Source: an uncultured Fidelibacterota bacterium (lineage in GTDB: Bacteria; Fidelibacterota; Marinisomatia; Marinisomatales; UBA1611). From it: DNA of 57,186 nucleotides. The translations under genes and the position numbers were made by a program. Below, in pieces: positions 1 through 8,591 of the stretch. Position 1 is the first letter of the stretch. Every line of letters starts with the position of its first letter. Location of the stretch: the NCBI GenBank assembly GCA_913043235.1, contig CAJWLO010000016.1:1-57186 (forward strand). Direction: 5' to 3'. A model generated the notes under the pieces. It had not been told where the DNA came from, searched no databases, and saw nothing but the letters and a program-made list of their open reading frames with translations.

Positions 1-559
1 CTTCATAAACATCACCAATGGCACCATCCCAAATCCATTCATTAATCAAACGTCCTCCTTCGCCTGCATGCCCTTGGTTTCCCATCTGGGTAATCACATT
101 CATTTCCTTGGCTTTTTTAGCCAGCATCCGTGCTTCTGCTACGGTATGGGTTAAAGGTTTTTGCACATAAACATGTTTCCCTAAATCCATGGCAGCCATA
201 GCAACGACAGCATGATTATGATCAGGTGTGGAAACGGTAACTGCATCAATTTCCTTTTCATTTTCAAGCATTTTGCGGAAATCTCTATAGCGTTTTGCTT
301 TGGGAAAATCTTTGTAGGTCTTAGAAGCTTTGATATCATCGACATCACATAGTGCGTAGATGTTTTCAGAGCTTACGCCATGGGTATCGGAATATCCTTT
401 TCCACCTACACCAACACAAGCCATATTTAATTTATCGCTGGGGGCAGTATAATCCGTTCCACCTAGTACATAACGTGGGACAATTGTAAATGCTGCAGCG
501 GCTGCAGCTTTGCCTATAAATTCTCTTCGGGTGATTTTTTTTTCTTTTTTCTGATTCAT
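1..559 (-). CDS. Gfo/Idh/MocA-family oxidoreductase, Tat-exported, partial (3' end outside window)
   Basis: The first 186 codons of a secreted NAD(P)-dependent sugar or glycoside oxidoreductase are present; the C-terminal part runs off the left edge. The N-terminus has a twin-arginine signal (TRREFIG at residues 10-16, followed by an alanine-rich hydrophobic stretch), so the folded protein with its cofactor is probably exported to the periplasm. A Rossmann nucleotide-binding motif (GVGGKG) lies near residues 50-55. The family's usual EKP motif is QKP here (VYVQKPLTHT), as is common in exported members. It is the last visible gene of a minus-strand sugar module with two DUF1080 proteins. Members of this family oxidise the sugar C3 hydroxyl to a ketone so that DUF1080 enzymes can cleave the glycosidic bond; that role is inferred from the context. 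Confidence 0.9.
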   Translation of the reverse strand, partial: MNQKKEKKITRREFIGKAAAAAAFTIVPRYVLGGTDYTAPSDKLNMACVGVGGKGYSDTHGVSSENIYALCDVDDIKASKTYKDFPKAKRYRDFRKMLENEKEIDAVTVSTPDHNHAVVAMAAMDLGKHVYVQKPLTHTVAEARMLAKKAKEMNVITQMGNQGHAGEGGRLINEWIWDGAIGDVYE

Positions 560-636
560 AATTATATCATTTTCTTTTAATTATAATCGAATTTAAAAAT
601 TCTAAGTTCAGATATTGCAAGTATATTCATTGTCGA

Positions 637-1245
637 TTAATTAAGTGGTTTAACCATAATATTTCTATATCGAACAACACTGTTGGGATCATGTGCCTGG
701 ATCGCGAAGGATCCTTTATCAATTCTCCTTCCTGCAGTAACACCTTCTAACTCACTATAATCAACCACGACTTTACCATTAACTTGGGTAACTATATTTT
801 TCCCATTCACTTTGACTTCCAATGTGAACCATTCATTATCTCTGGCATTGGGATCAAAAGATCTCACCACTCCCCAAAGGCTACCGTTTTTCACTGGATC
901 TTTATGGGATGTATTCACTTGAACTTCATACCCACGACTGGGCCATGATTCTTCGTATTTGGTATGAAAATATAGACCGGAATTACTGCCGGGTAGGGTC
1001 ATGATCTCACACTTGAATTCAAAATTTTTAAATTCTTGTTCTGTAAAAAGATGTGCTCTATTTCCACGAACAACAATAGCTTCATTTTCCACACTAAAAT
1101 CACCATTTTCACTGGCACGCCATCCCGTTAAATCTTTTCCATTAAATAATAAGATCCAACCATTTTCAGATGGAGTTTTCACTATTCTTGCAGCCAATCC
1201 AGCTACAATTATTATAATCAAACCAAACAAATATCTTTTATACAT
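637..1245 (-). CDS. DUF1080 (3-keto-disaccharide hydrolase-like) protein
   Basis: This 202-aa protein has an N-terminal hydrophobic segment (residues 7-20), an export signal or anchor, followed by one complete DUF1080 domain. The domain begins with the typical WILLFNGKDLTGW motif and has a concanavalin-like beta-sandwich pattern (SNSGLYFHT, GYEVQV) ending in YRNIMVKPL. The family includes enzymes that hydrolyse or eliminate glycosides after C3 oxidation. It lies 77 bp upstream of the Tat-exported Gfo/Idh gene on the same strand, which supports a joint role in periplasmic oxidation and cleavage of sugars. The exact substrate cannot be read from the sequence. A second DUF1080 domain is fused to a TIM-barrel enzyme at 1863-3293. 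Confidence 0.88.
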   Translation of the reverse strand: MYKRYLFGLIIIIVAGLAARIVKTPSENGWILLFNGKDLTGWRASENGDFSVENEAIVVRGNRAHLFTEQEFKNFEFKCEIMTLPGSNSGLYFHTKYEESWPSRGYEVQVNTSHKDPVKNGSLWGVVRSFDPNARDNEWFTLEVKVNGKNIVTQVNGKVVVDYSELEGVTAGRRIDKGSFAIQAHDPNSVVRYRNIMVKPLN

Positions 1246-1381
1246 TTTATATCCTTTTCATAAGCTTATAAACTTCGGATAATAACTATTTTCTATTTTA
1301 GATTCATATACATTGATCCATTCGCAGATAATCTTATAAGAATTTACCAGAATTTTAAGAAAGCGATATGAAGTATGATAA

Positions 1382-1849
1382 TTACAACTTTACAATTTTT
1401 TCAAAAATAATTGATGTACTGTAACCAGACCTAAATGGGATAATTTTTATTTGTCCGCCTTCTTTAGTAACGGTATCAGCTCCAACAATTATATCCTCTG
1501 TATAATCACCACCCTTCACCAATACATCAGGTAACAGTGAATTAATGATTTTTGCAGGAGTTTCCTGCTCAAAAACAACAACCAAATCAACCGACTCTAA
1601 TGAATCCAGAATCACTGCTCTATCTTCCTGATTTTGAATAGGACGAGTATCTCCTTTCAGACTTCGAACCGAACTATCGCTATTCAAAGCTATTACCAAT
1701 TTATCTCCACAGGCTTTAGCTTCAATTAAATATTCCACATGACCACGGTGAAGAATGTCAAAACAACCATTTGTAAAAACTATTCTACACCCAGATAATT
1801 TCCAATCATTTACCTGCTTTTTGGCTTTGTCCCAATTATATGCTATCAT
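1382..1849 (-). CDS. rfaE2: D-glycero-beta-D-manno-heptose 1-phosphate adenylyltransferase-like (RfaE domain II)
   Basis: This 155-aa cytidylyltransferase-like nucleotidyltransferase corresponds to the C-terminal half of E. coli HldE as a stand-alone protein. The catalytic HxGH motif is at residues 34-37 (TNGCFDILHRGH), and the downstream KGGDY motif and the C-terminal GYSTSII segment are typical of RfaE2. In the family it adenylates heptose 1-phosphate to ADP-heptose for lipopolysaccharide core synthesis. It starts 13 bp after the TIM-barrel/DUF1080 fusion gene, so the two are probably cotranscribed, although their pathways look unrelated. Related nucleotidyltransferases such as glycerol-3-phosphate cytidylyltransferase are the main alternative, but the motifs favour RfaE2. 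Confidence 0.9.
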   Translation of the reverse strand: MIAYNWDKAKKQVNDWKLSGCRIVFTNGCFDILHRGHVEYLIEAKACGDKLVIALNSDSSVRSLKGDTRPIQNQEDRAVILDSLESVDLVVVFEQETPAKIINSLLPDVLVKGGDYTEDIIVGADTVTKEGGQIKIIPFRSGYSTSIIFEKIVKL

Positions 1850-1862
1850 TCATTTACTCTGG

Positions 1863-3293
1863 CTAATTCAATTCTTTTATAAAAATATTCCGATATGAAA
1901 CCGTTGTTTCCAAATCATGATTTTGCAACCCAATATAGCCTTCCTGAGCAAAATCCTTAATTTTACCGCGGGGTTCTGCAATCCAATCAATTACTTTGAC
2001 TCCATTAAGAATTACAGTGATCTTACTGCCTTTGAAAGTGATGGAATAATGATTCCATTCACCAAGCCCCTTGGTCACATTTATAATAGGTGGTTCTGCA
2101 TCATAGATGGCTCCTGTTTGATGAATCCCCTTACCGGCATGATTTATTTGTACTTCAAAAGAATGATCTACATAATAATTGTCATAAGGAACACCTGGTA
2201 TGCGCAGAAAAATTCCAGAATTGGCTTTTTCCTGATCTACCATGAATTCCAGTTCCAGTGAAAAATCTTTATACATCTTTTTCGCATACCAGAAAATCCC
2301 CATACCTAATCTAGATTTTAATACACCTGTTTTATGGTTCAATTCAAAATAACCGGGCCCATAGTGATTCCAGCCATGCTTGGAAAACTGGCCTTTACTA
2401 TCTTGGGATAGAATTTCATTCCAGTTATTATAATAAGTAATTCCATTAATATATTTTTTCCCTTTTCTAATTGTAGGGATGGGATTTAATACAATTCCTT
2501 CCTGCTCCAATTCTGTGGCTAAAATTCCATAATAATTTTGACGAGTAAGCTCAGCCAAGACATCATGGACATTTGCCTTCCCTTCACCAAATGGAACAGT
2601 ATTAGCTTTTTTTGAGCCAAATGCATCCAAGTCTTCTAAATGGATATCTAATATTCTTCCTTCCAGTAATTTCAAACCTTCAATAACATCAACACCACTC
2701 CGTAGCCAATGGCCTATATCTGCACAGGCACCAATTCGCTTATCCAAACCTTTGATATGATCTAAAACTGTTTGTGGATGGGCATATTTTGAGGGATAAG
2801 GATGATTATGGATAGCCACTTGAATGTCATAGTGCTTAACCATTTTTTCAATGATGGAATAATCATCATAACTGGGTTCTGTTACAATAGTTTGGATACC
2901 CATTTTTTTGGAAAACTCAAATACAGCTTTTGTGCTATTTTCATTATTATCAAATCCTACCACACCATAATTCACTAATCTAATGTTATGATCTTTCAAT
3001 GCTTTTTTGATTTTATTTATATGCTTATTGGTTAAATCATGACCAAATTTTATTTCCGGTTTATTCTTATCCAAGACCTGACCCGGATATGCTTCTAAAT
3101 AATGCAAATCCAAACCCTGCATCATATCCAGCATTTCATAAAAGGAAAATTTTCTAAAGGTCCATGCCTGAGAACCTAATTTCAAATCTTGGATGCGATC
3201 ACCAGAATATTTATTTCTAGGTGATGATGATTTTGCATCAGTCGGCAGGATAAATAGAAATGCCATTAAGATGTAAATAATATTATTTTTCAA
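1863..3293 (-). CDS. Exported sugar isomerase/epimerase (AP-endonuclease-2 TIM barrel) fused to DUF1080
   Basis: A signal peptide (residues 1-20, TTG start; an alternative ATG lies at codon 10) is followed by a TIM-barrel sugar phosphate isomerase/epimerase-like domain at about residues 30-275. Metal-ligand motifs such as TEPSYDD, AIHNHP, ADIGHW and DIHLEDL are visible. A complete DUF1080 domain follows from about residue 290 to 476 (SGIFLRIPG, EVQINHAGKG, YRNIFIKEL). The fusion puts an isomerase-like barrel and a 3-keto-glycoside cleaving fold into one exported polypeptide. Together with the Gfo/Idh and separate DUF1080 genes downstream it suggests a periplasmic oxidise-cleave-isomerise route for glycosides. 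The catalytic order is inference. Confidence 0.85.
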   Translation of the reverse strand: MKNNIIYILMAFLFILPTDAKSSSPRNKYSGDRIQDLKLGSQAWTFRKFSFYEMLDMMQGLDLHYLEAYPGQVLDKNKPEIKFGHDLTNKHINKIKKALKDHNIRLVNYGVVGFDNNENSTKAVFEFSKKMGIQTIVTEPSYDDYSIIEKMVKHYDIQVAIHNHPYPSKYAHPQTVLDHIKGLDKRIGACADIGHWLRSGVDVIEGLKLLEGRILDIHLEDLDAFGSKKANTVPFGEGKANVHDVLAELTRQNYYGILATELEQEGIVLNPIPTIRKGKKYINGITYYNNWNEILSQDSKGQFSKHGWNHYGPGYFELNHKTGVLKSRLGMGIFWYAKKMYKDFSLELEFMVDQEKANSGIFLRIPGVPYDNYYVDHSFEVQINHAGKGIHQTGAIYDAEPPIINVTKGLGEWNHYSITFKGSKITVILNGVKVIDWIAEPRGKIKDFAQEGYIGLQNHDLETTVSYRNIFIKELN

Positions 3294-3423
3294 TGTAATA
3301 ACTATTAGATTATGATTCCTTTTTCAGGTTCGAGTATTCATGAGCAACAGCTGGAATAGCTGGAATAAAAGTATTCAGTTTTCCAGAATGAAGTTTTATT
3401 ATATTTTTCAATAGTCAATCGAA

Positions 3424-4026
3424 TTATCCAAATGAAATTCCCATAATAATTGTCTCAGAATCTTGTTTCAATTTATGCATTCCATATTTTTTATAAAATT
3501 GGAATGCTCGTTTATTTCGGATACTCAATCCAAGATGGAATCCCTTTGAACCATTCTTTTTTATATAATTAATAAAATGGTCCATCAATTTCTTTCCCAT
3601 GCCCTGCCCCTGTGCCAGAGGCAAAATATTAATATGTAAGTGGGATGGATAATCTGGTAATACTTCAGGGAGTTCAGGATGATAAAATAAATGGATTAAT
3701 TCCTCATCTTTCGTCTGAAAAGTCGGAAATTCATCAGGATATATGTATTGATTTTTAAGATTTGGTAGCCATTTTGATTTTATCTTACGAAAAAATGACT
3801 GCGAATCCAATGCCCCTATAATGTAACCACATACTCCTGTATCATGTTCTAATATAAACGCAGATTCTGGTTCAAGATTGATATAAGGTCCCGCATAAAT
3901 ATGACCTATTAGCTTTGGATCTTCAAATTGAGCAGTTGCATCTTGACCCGAATCTCCCGTCTTTAAACAAATATCATAAACAATATTATGATCCGCATTA
4001 TTATAAGGTCGAATTCGAAATGACAT
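3424..4026 (-). CDS. GNAT-family N-acetyltransferase, OGA-acetyltransferase-like
   Basis: A 200-aa single-domain acetyltransferase. The acetyl-CoA pyrophosphate loop appears as QGQGMGKKL near residue 140, preceded by a beta strand HINILPLAQG. The N-terminal region (YDICLKTGDSGQDAT, then FILEHDTGVCGYIIGALDS) resembles the acetyltransferase-like domain found at the C-terminus of metazoan O-GlcNAcase more than typical RimI-like GNATs; this is my recognition and was not aligned. It is the last gene of the Liv/acyl-CoA synthetase operon, 12 bp after the synthetase. The acceptor substrate is unknown. Confidence 0.8.
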   Translation of the reverse strand: MSFRIRPYNNADHNIVYDICLKTGDSGQDATAQFEDPKLIGHIYAGPYINLEPESAFILEHDTGVCGYIIGALDSQSFFRKIKSKWLPNLKNQYIYPDEFPTFQTKDEELIHLFYHPELPEVLPDYPSHLHINILPLAQGQGMGKKLMDHFINYIKKNGSKGFHLGLSIRNKRAFQFYKKYGMHKLKQDSETIIMGISFG

Positions 4027-4038
4027 TTTAATCCGTTT

Positions 4039-5859
4039 TTAATTCCCAGCATACATTTCATCAATTAAAAAATGGTAATAGGCAAAAACCACATCCCGCT
4101 TTACTTTTAATGTAGGCGTAATCTGCTCTTTATCCTGATCCAGTTCTTCTTCAAGAATCTTGAATTTTTTAATGGTCTCGTAACTGGCTAATTCACTATT
4201 CAACTTCGATATTTCATGATTTAATAAATTAATAACTTCTTTTTTCTTGGACAAGTCAACCAAATCTTTATATAAAATTTTATGATCTCTGGCAAACTTT
4301 ACAATTTCATCTTCATCCAAAGTCACCAGCATGGTTAAATACGGTTTACGATCTCCATACACCATCGCTTGAGAGATGAGAGTACTTGTCTTCATCAAAT
4401 TTTCAATATTTTGTGGGGCTATATTTTTTCCTCCAGCCGTGATAATTAAATCTTTTTTCCGATCCGTAATGAATAAATAACCTTCATTATCAAGATACCC
4501 TACATCACCGGTATGAAGCCATATAGCACCTTTTTCATCCGGAATGAGTAACTCATCTGATGCATCCTTATTACGATAATATCCTGAAATATTTTGAGGC
4601 CCCCTAGTGCATATTTCACCATCTTCTGCAATTTTAACTTCAGTATCTGGATATATTTCTCCTACAGACCCTATTTTAGCACGGCCCATCCTATTCGCTG
4701 AAATCACACCTGTTGTTTCTGTCATACCGTAAACTTCATATATATCCAAACCAATCCAGTGAAAATACCGAATAATATTAGGCGAAATCGGTGCAGCTCC
4801 TGAAATCATAAATCGAATATTCCCGCCAAATATATCATGAATTTTTTGGAAAATCAGAAAGTGTGCAATAGCATATTCTATTTTTAAATATAGTGTTGGA
4901 TTTTTACCTACATCTTTCAATTCTTTATAAGATCGACCAATTTTAATCGCCCAGTAGTAAATCTTCTTTTGAAACCAGGTAGCATCCTTAATCCCAGATG
5001 AAATCTTTGAATAAAATTTTTCAAAAACCCGAGGTGTTCCAAACATAATTGTAGGTCCCGATTGTTTCAAATTCGAAGGCATATCTTCTATACTCTCTGC
5101 AAAAACGGTCACATTCCTAGTATATAGTTTTATAAAATGACCTAAATCCCTTTCGGCAATATGGGATAGGGGAAGATATGCTATAGACATATCATTTTCA
5201 CTGATTCCATATAGGTCTGGTAAATGTTTCAATACTGCAAGGACATTTTTACTATTAATTATCCCCGCTTTTGGATGTCCTGTGGTTCCGGAAGTATAAA
5301 TAAAACTAATTAAATCCTGTGGGTTGCCACTTGCAATTAATTTATCTAAAGTTTTCGGATTATTATTTCCATATTTTCTTCCTTTTTCCCGAAATGTAGC
5401 AAGAGACATTATGTTTTTTCTTTCAGTTGTTTGGTATTTATCAAATACAACGATTTGCTCGAGATGCATTAAATTTTTCCAGATTTTCATTATTTTATCT
5501 AACTGTTCCTGGTCTTCTGCAAAAACAAATTTGGATTCACTATGATCCATAATATAGCAGACTTGTTCTTCGGTATTAGAAGGGTACACTGGTGCAGTTA
5601 TCGCCCCAACAGACATAATAGCCAAGTCACAAACAACCCATTCAAATCGGGTCAAGCTAATAATGGAAACTTTATCACCCCTTTGAATTCCAGCATTCAA
5701 TAAAGCATTAGAAATGTCTTTTACAAAATCGCCGTATTTTCTCCAGGTAATGGATTCCCATATGCCTTTTTCTTTTTGCCAGATAGAAATATCATCCGTA
5801 TGGTTTTCGACTTGGTGCCAAAATATTTTTGGTACTGTATTATGAATCTGGATATTCAT
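4039..5859 (-). CDS. Long-chain acyl-CoA synthetase (AMP-forming)
   Basis: A 606-aa ANL-superfamily ligase with the P-loop motif FIYTSGTTGHPKAG near residues 187-200, the A5 motif YGMTETTG near 380 and the A8 region TGDVGYLDNEGYL...ITAGGKNIAP, including the hinge Asp and the loop before the catalytic Lys. Length and motifs fit the FadD15-type long-chain fatty acid ligases. It starts 6 bp after livF and precedes the GNAT gene by 12 bp, so it is part of the Liv-type transporter operon. This pairing is known from other bacteria, where such transporters can carry aromatic or aliphatic acids rather than amino acids. The transported compound may therefore be an acid that is activated to its CoA thioester on entry. 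Confidence 0.92.
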   Translation of the reverse strand: MNIQIHNTVPKIFWHQVENHTDDISIWQKEKGIWESITWRKYGDFVKDISNALLNAGIQRGDKVSIISLTRFEWVVCDLAIMSVGAITAPVYPSNTEEQVCYIMDHSESKFVFAEDQEQLDKIMKIWKNLMHLEQIVVFDKYQTTERKNIMSLATFREKGRKYGNNNPKTLDKLIASGNPQDLISFIYTSGTTGHPKAGIINSKNVLAVLKHLPDLYGISENDMSIAYLPLSHIAERDLGHFIKLYTRNVTVFAESIEDMPSNLKQSGPTIMFGTPRVFEKFYSKISSGIKDATWFQKKIYYWAIKIGRSYKELKDVGKNPTLYLKIEYAIAHFLIFQKIHDIFGGNIRFMISGAAPISPNIIRYFHWIGLDIYEVYGMTETTGVISANRMGRAKIGSVGEIYPDTEVKIAEDGEICTRGPQNISGYYRNKDASDELLIPDEKGAIWLHTGDVGYLDNEGYLFITDRKKDLIITAGGKNIAPQNIENLMKTSTLISQAMVYGDRKPYLTMLVTLDEDEIVKFARDHKILYKDLVDLSKKKEVINLLNHEISKLNSELASYETIKKFKILEEELDQDKEQITPTLKVKRDVVFAYYHFLIDEMYAGN

Positions 5860-5865
5860 CGATTA

Positions 5866-6606
5866 TCAGCCGTTCCAGAGTTTTGATCGCCTTATATACT
5901 TTCCTTCACCCAGATACTGCTCACGCACTTTTTCTTCCTCCAACAATTCTTCATAGGTACCACTTAACAATATTTTCCCTGTGGTTAAGACATAACCATA
6001 ATCTGCGATAGCCAGGGCTCGATTCACATTTTGTTCCACCAAAAGAATTGTTACACCGAATTGATGTAATTCTTTAATAGTTGCAAATATATCCTGAACC
6101 AGTATAGGTGATAATCCTAAGGATGGTTCATCCATTAAAAGCAGTTTTGGTCTCATGATTAATGCCCTTGAAATCGCTAGCATTTGCTGTTCTCCACCAC
6201 TCATGGTTCCGGCAGTTTGATCCTTTCGAGTTTCTAAAATGGGGAAATGTTTGAACGCTTCCTCCATTCGTTCGTAAAGTAAATCTTTTTTCCCGATTAG
6301 ATATCCACCCATAATCAGATTTTCTTTCACCGTTAATTCCGGGAAAATTCGTCGCCATTCCGGAACATGGCCTATACCCATTGCAACAATCTTTTCAGGA
6401 TCTTCGCCATCGATACGTTTTCCATTGAAATGGATCGTTCCCTGTTCTGGCTCTACTAATCCACTGATCGTATTAAGAATGGTGGTTTTACCCGCCCCAT
6501 TAGCACCTAAAATTGTGACAAGTTGTCCATCCTTAACTTCCAAGGAAACCCCGTGAAGTGCTTTTACTTTACCATAAAAAGTTTCAACCCCAACCAACTT
6601 AAGCAT
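5866..6606 (-). CDS. livF: Branched-chain amino acid-type ABC transporter ATP-binding protein LivF
   Basis: ATPase subunit of a Liv-type (HAAT family) importer. Walker A (GANGAGKT), the ABC signature (SGGEQQ), Walker B (LLLMDEPSLGLSP) and the LVEQNV switch histidine-region variant typical of LivF are all present. The chosen ATG gives the N-terminus MLKLVGVETFYGKV and overlaps the livG stop by 8 bases (ATGCTTAA), which indicates translational coupling. An in-frame ATG 33 bases upstream lies inside livG and is less likely. It acts at the cytoplasmic face with LivG, LivH and LivM. Confidence 0.93.
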   Translation of the reverse strand: MLKLVGVETFYGKVKALHGVSLEVKDGQLVTILGANGAGKTTILNTISGLVEPEQGTIHFNGKRIDGEDPEKIVAMGIGHVPEWRRIFPELTVKENLIMGGYLIGKKDLLYERMEEAFKHFPILETRKDQTAGTMSGGEQQMLAISRALIMRPKLLLMDEPSLGLSPILVQDIFATIKELHQFGVTILLVEQNVNRALAIADYGYVLTTGKILLSGTYEELLEEEKVREQYLGEGKYIRRSKLWNG

Positions 6607-7360
6607 TAGTAAAATCTCCCAAGAAAGATCGAACAACATCAGGATGAATTTTTACATCTTCCGGTTTCCCAATTGCAAGCACTTTTCCCGAATCCAGAAC
6701 ACATACCCGATCTGAGATGCTCATCACTAGGCTCATATCATGTTCCACAACCAAAACTGTAATACCTAATTCATCTCTTATCTCAGAAATAATTTTGGCC
6801 ATTTCATCTGTTTCCTGATCATTCATTCCCGCAGCAGGCTCATCCAAGAGAATCAGTTTTGGTTTCCCCACAAGTGCTCGGGCAATTTCAGTTAATTTCT
6901 GGATTCCGTATGGTTGACCTGCGATATATTTTTGTTCATAATTGACTATCCCCAAAAAGTCTAGAATCTCCAGTCCCATAGCTTCTTCCGTTACCCTTTG
7001 TTTTTGCGACAGCCATCTTTTTACCGTTGATTTTGGGCCGATACGATGGTGTGCTCCGAGTAATATATTATCCAAAACAGTCATAAAAGGGATATTCTGC
7101 ACATTTTGGAATGTCCGTGAAATCCCGCACTGGATTATTTGATGCGGCTGTTTTTTTAATAGATCATCATTCCCAAAAAAGATGGTTCCTTTTTGGGGAT
7201 GATTAAAGCCATTAATACAATTAAATAAAGTAGATTTTCCTGATCCGTTTGATCCAATCAGGGAAAAAATTTCACCTTTATTTACAAATAAGGATACATC
7301 ACTCAACGCAACCACTCCGGAAAACTGCATCCGGATATTGTTGATACAAAGATCAGCCAT
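6599..7360 (-). CDS. livG: Branched-chain amino acid-type ABC transporter ATP-binding protein LivG
   Basis: A 253-aa ATPase with Walker A (GSNGSGKS), a signature-like segment replaced by GQPYGIQKL as is usual in LivG, Walker B (LILLDEPAAGMN) and the LVVEHDM H-loop. It contains the LivG-specific insert after Walker A (GISRTFQNVQNIPFMTV). It sits 43 bp after livK and overlaps livF by 8 bp. With LivF it powers uptake through LivH/LivM. Confidence 0.93.
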   Translation of the reverse strand: MADLCINNIRMQFSGVVALSDVSLFVNKGEIFSLIGSNGSGKSTLFNCINGFNHPQKGTIFFGNDDLLKKQPHQIIQCGISRTFQNVQNIPFMTVLDNILLGAHHRIGPKSTVKRWLSQKQRVTEEAMGLEILDFLGIVNYEQKYIAGQPYGIQKLTEIARALVGKPKLILLDEPAAGMNDQETDEMAKIISEIRDELGITVLVVEHDMSLVMSISDRVCVLDSGKVLAIGKPEDVKIHPDVVRSFLGDFTNA

Positions 7361-7403
7361 TCAAATAAGAAGTCTCAGAACCCCGAGACGTCTTACTTAT
7401 AGG

Positions 7404-8570
7404 TTAGTTGAGCCAATCGGTGATGGCAACCTGTTTACCTTCCTGGAGCTGTAGTAAGATAACACTTTCGACTCCGGCATGGTCATTACGATTATATGTC
7501 ATTGGTGGAAATACACCACTTTCCCAATTTTTTAAAGATTCTAGTCCTCGTATCAAACTTTCTCTGTTGGGATATTTTCCTGCTTTTCGAAGACCTTCCA
7601 CCAAAACAACGGCAGTGGCAAAACCATAATAATGGTATAGGCCACGCATCTTTTCAGGTACATTATATTTTTCACAAAGTTTTCTATATAATGCAGGCCC
7701 AGAATGATCAGAATCAGGATGGTATGCCCAATAGACCGCAGTAAATCCTTCACCTGCTTCTCCTGCCAGTAATCCAACTCTAGGATCAACAGTAGGTCCC
7801 AATCCATAAAATTGTGCTTTGTAGCCAATCGCCTGCGCTGTTTTCATAATGGTGACAGGTTCACGAACGATACCGCCTATGATCACATCTGTGATACCGC
7901 CTTTCATGAAATTCATAGTTTGGCCCATAAAATCTGTGGCACCTCGCTGGAAGGATTCTTTTTGTACTGTTATTCCATATTTTTCTTCCGCTTCAACAGA
8001 TCCTAATAATGCATTTTCACCATAATCATCATCCTGATAAGCAAATCCGATTTTTGCAGCTGAATTATTTTCTAATATATAATCTATCAACACTCTTGTT
8101 TGTAGATCATACCCCGCATCAGTATGAAAAATATATTTTGCTGCCTGTCGTGACATATCAGACATAGAACTAGAATTAGTTGCAGGAGCAATTAAGGGTA
8201 CCCCGCTTTTCTCTAAAATGGGCCTAACAGCTTCAGCTGGTGATGTACCTAAGACATTATAAAGACAGAAAACCTGGTCCTTCTCAATCAGTTTTTTGGC
8301 AGCTACAACTGCTTTCTGAGGGTTATATGCATGGTCTTCAACAAGCATTTTTATTTGGCGTCCGTGGATGCCTCCCTGTACATTAATATGATCCAAATAC
8401 ATATTTGTACCGGCCGGTATTAATTTACCCAACTCCTTAATCGGACCACTTAGATCCTGTATATTCCCAATAAGTATTTCATCTTCTGAAACGCCCGGAG
8501 ATGATGCACGATTTGAACAACCCATTACCATGAGCATCAAAAGAAAAGATAGTTTTATACATTTCTTCAT
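7404..8570 (-). CDS. livK: Liv-type ABC transporter substrate-binding lipoprotein
   Basis: A 388-aa periplasmic binding protein of the Leu/Ile/Val family (type I PBP fold). The N-terminus is a lipoprotein signal with lipobox VMGC at residues 15-18, so the protein is membrane anchored. The mature part begins with ILIGNIQDLSGPIKELG, the usual first strand of these binding proteins, and continues with GAAAAxxL-type segments (QKAVVAAKKLIEKDQ). Its central place in the operon between livM and livG is unusual relative to E. coli but common elsewhere. The neighbouring acyl-CoA synthetase hints that the ligand may be a carboxylic acid rather than an amino acid. Confidence 0.92.
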   Translation of the reverse strand: MKKCIKLSFLLMLMVMGCSNRASSPGVSEDEILIGNIQDLSGPIKELGKLIPAGTNMYLDHINVQGGIHGRQIKMLVEDHAYNPQKAVVAAKKLIEKDQVFCLYNVLGTSPAEAVRPILEKSGVPLIAPATNSSSMSDMSRQAAKYIFHTDAGYDLQTRVLIDYILENNSAAKIGFAYQDDDYGENALLGSVEAEEKYGITVQKESFQRGATDFMGQTMNFMKGGITDVIIGGIVREPVTIMKTAQAIGYKAQFYGLGPTVDPRVGLLAGEAGEGFTAVYWAYHPDSDHSGPALYRKLCEKYNVPEKMRGLYHYYGFATAVVLVEGLRKAGKYPNRESLIRGLESLKNWESGVFPPMTYNRNDHAGVESVILLQLQEGKQVAITDWLN

Positions 8571-8591
8571 AGCATTATCCTTTTTATTGTT

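Noticed and set aside
1001-1282. Plus-strand frame opposite the DUF1080 gene
   Set aside because: Antisense shadow of a clear gene; no family or ribosome site.
3320-3340. GGTTCGAGT as a tRNA T-arm
   Set aside because: No cloverleaf or acceptor stem can be built around it.
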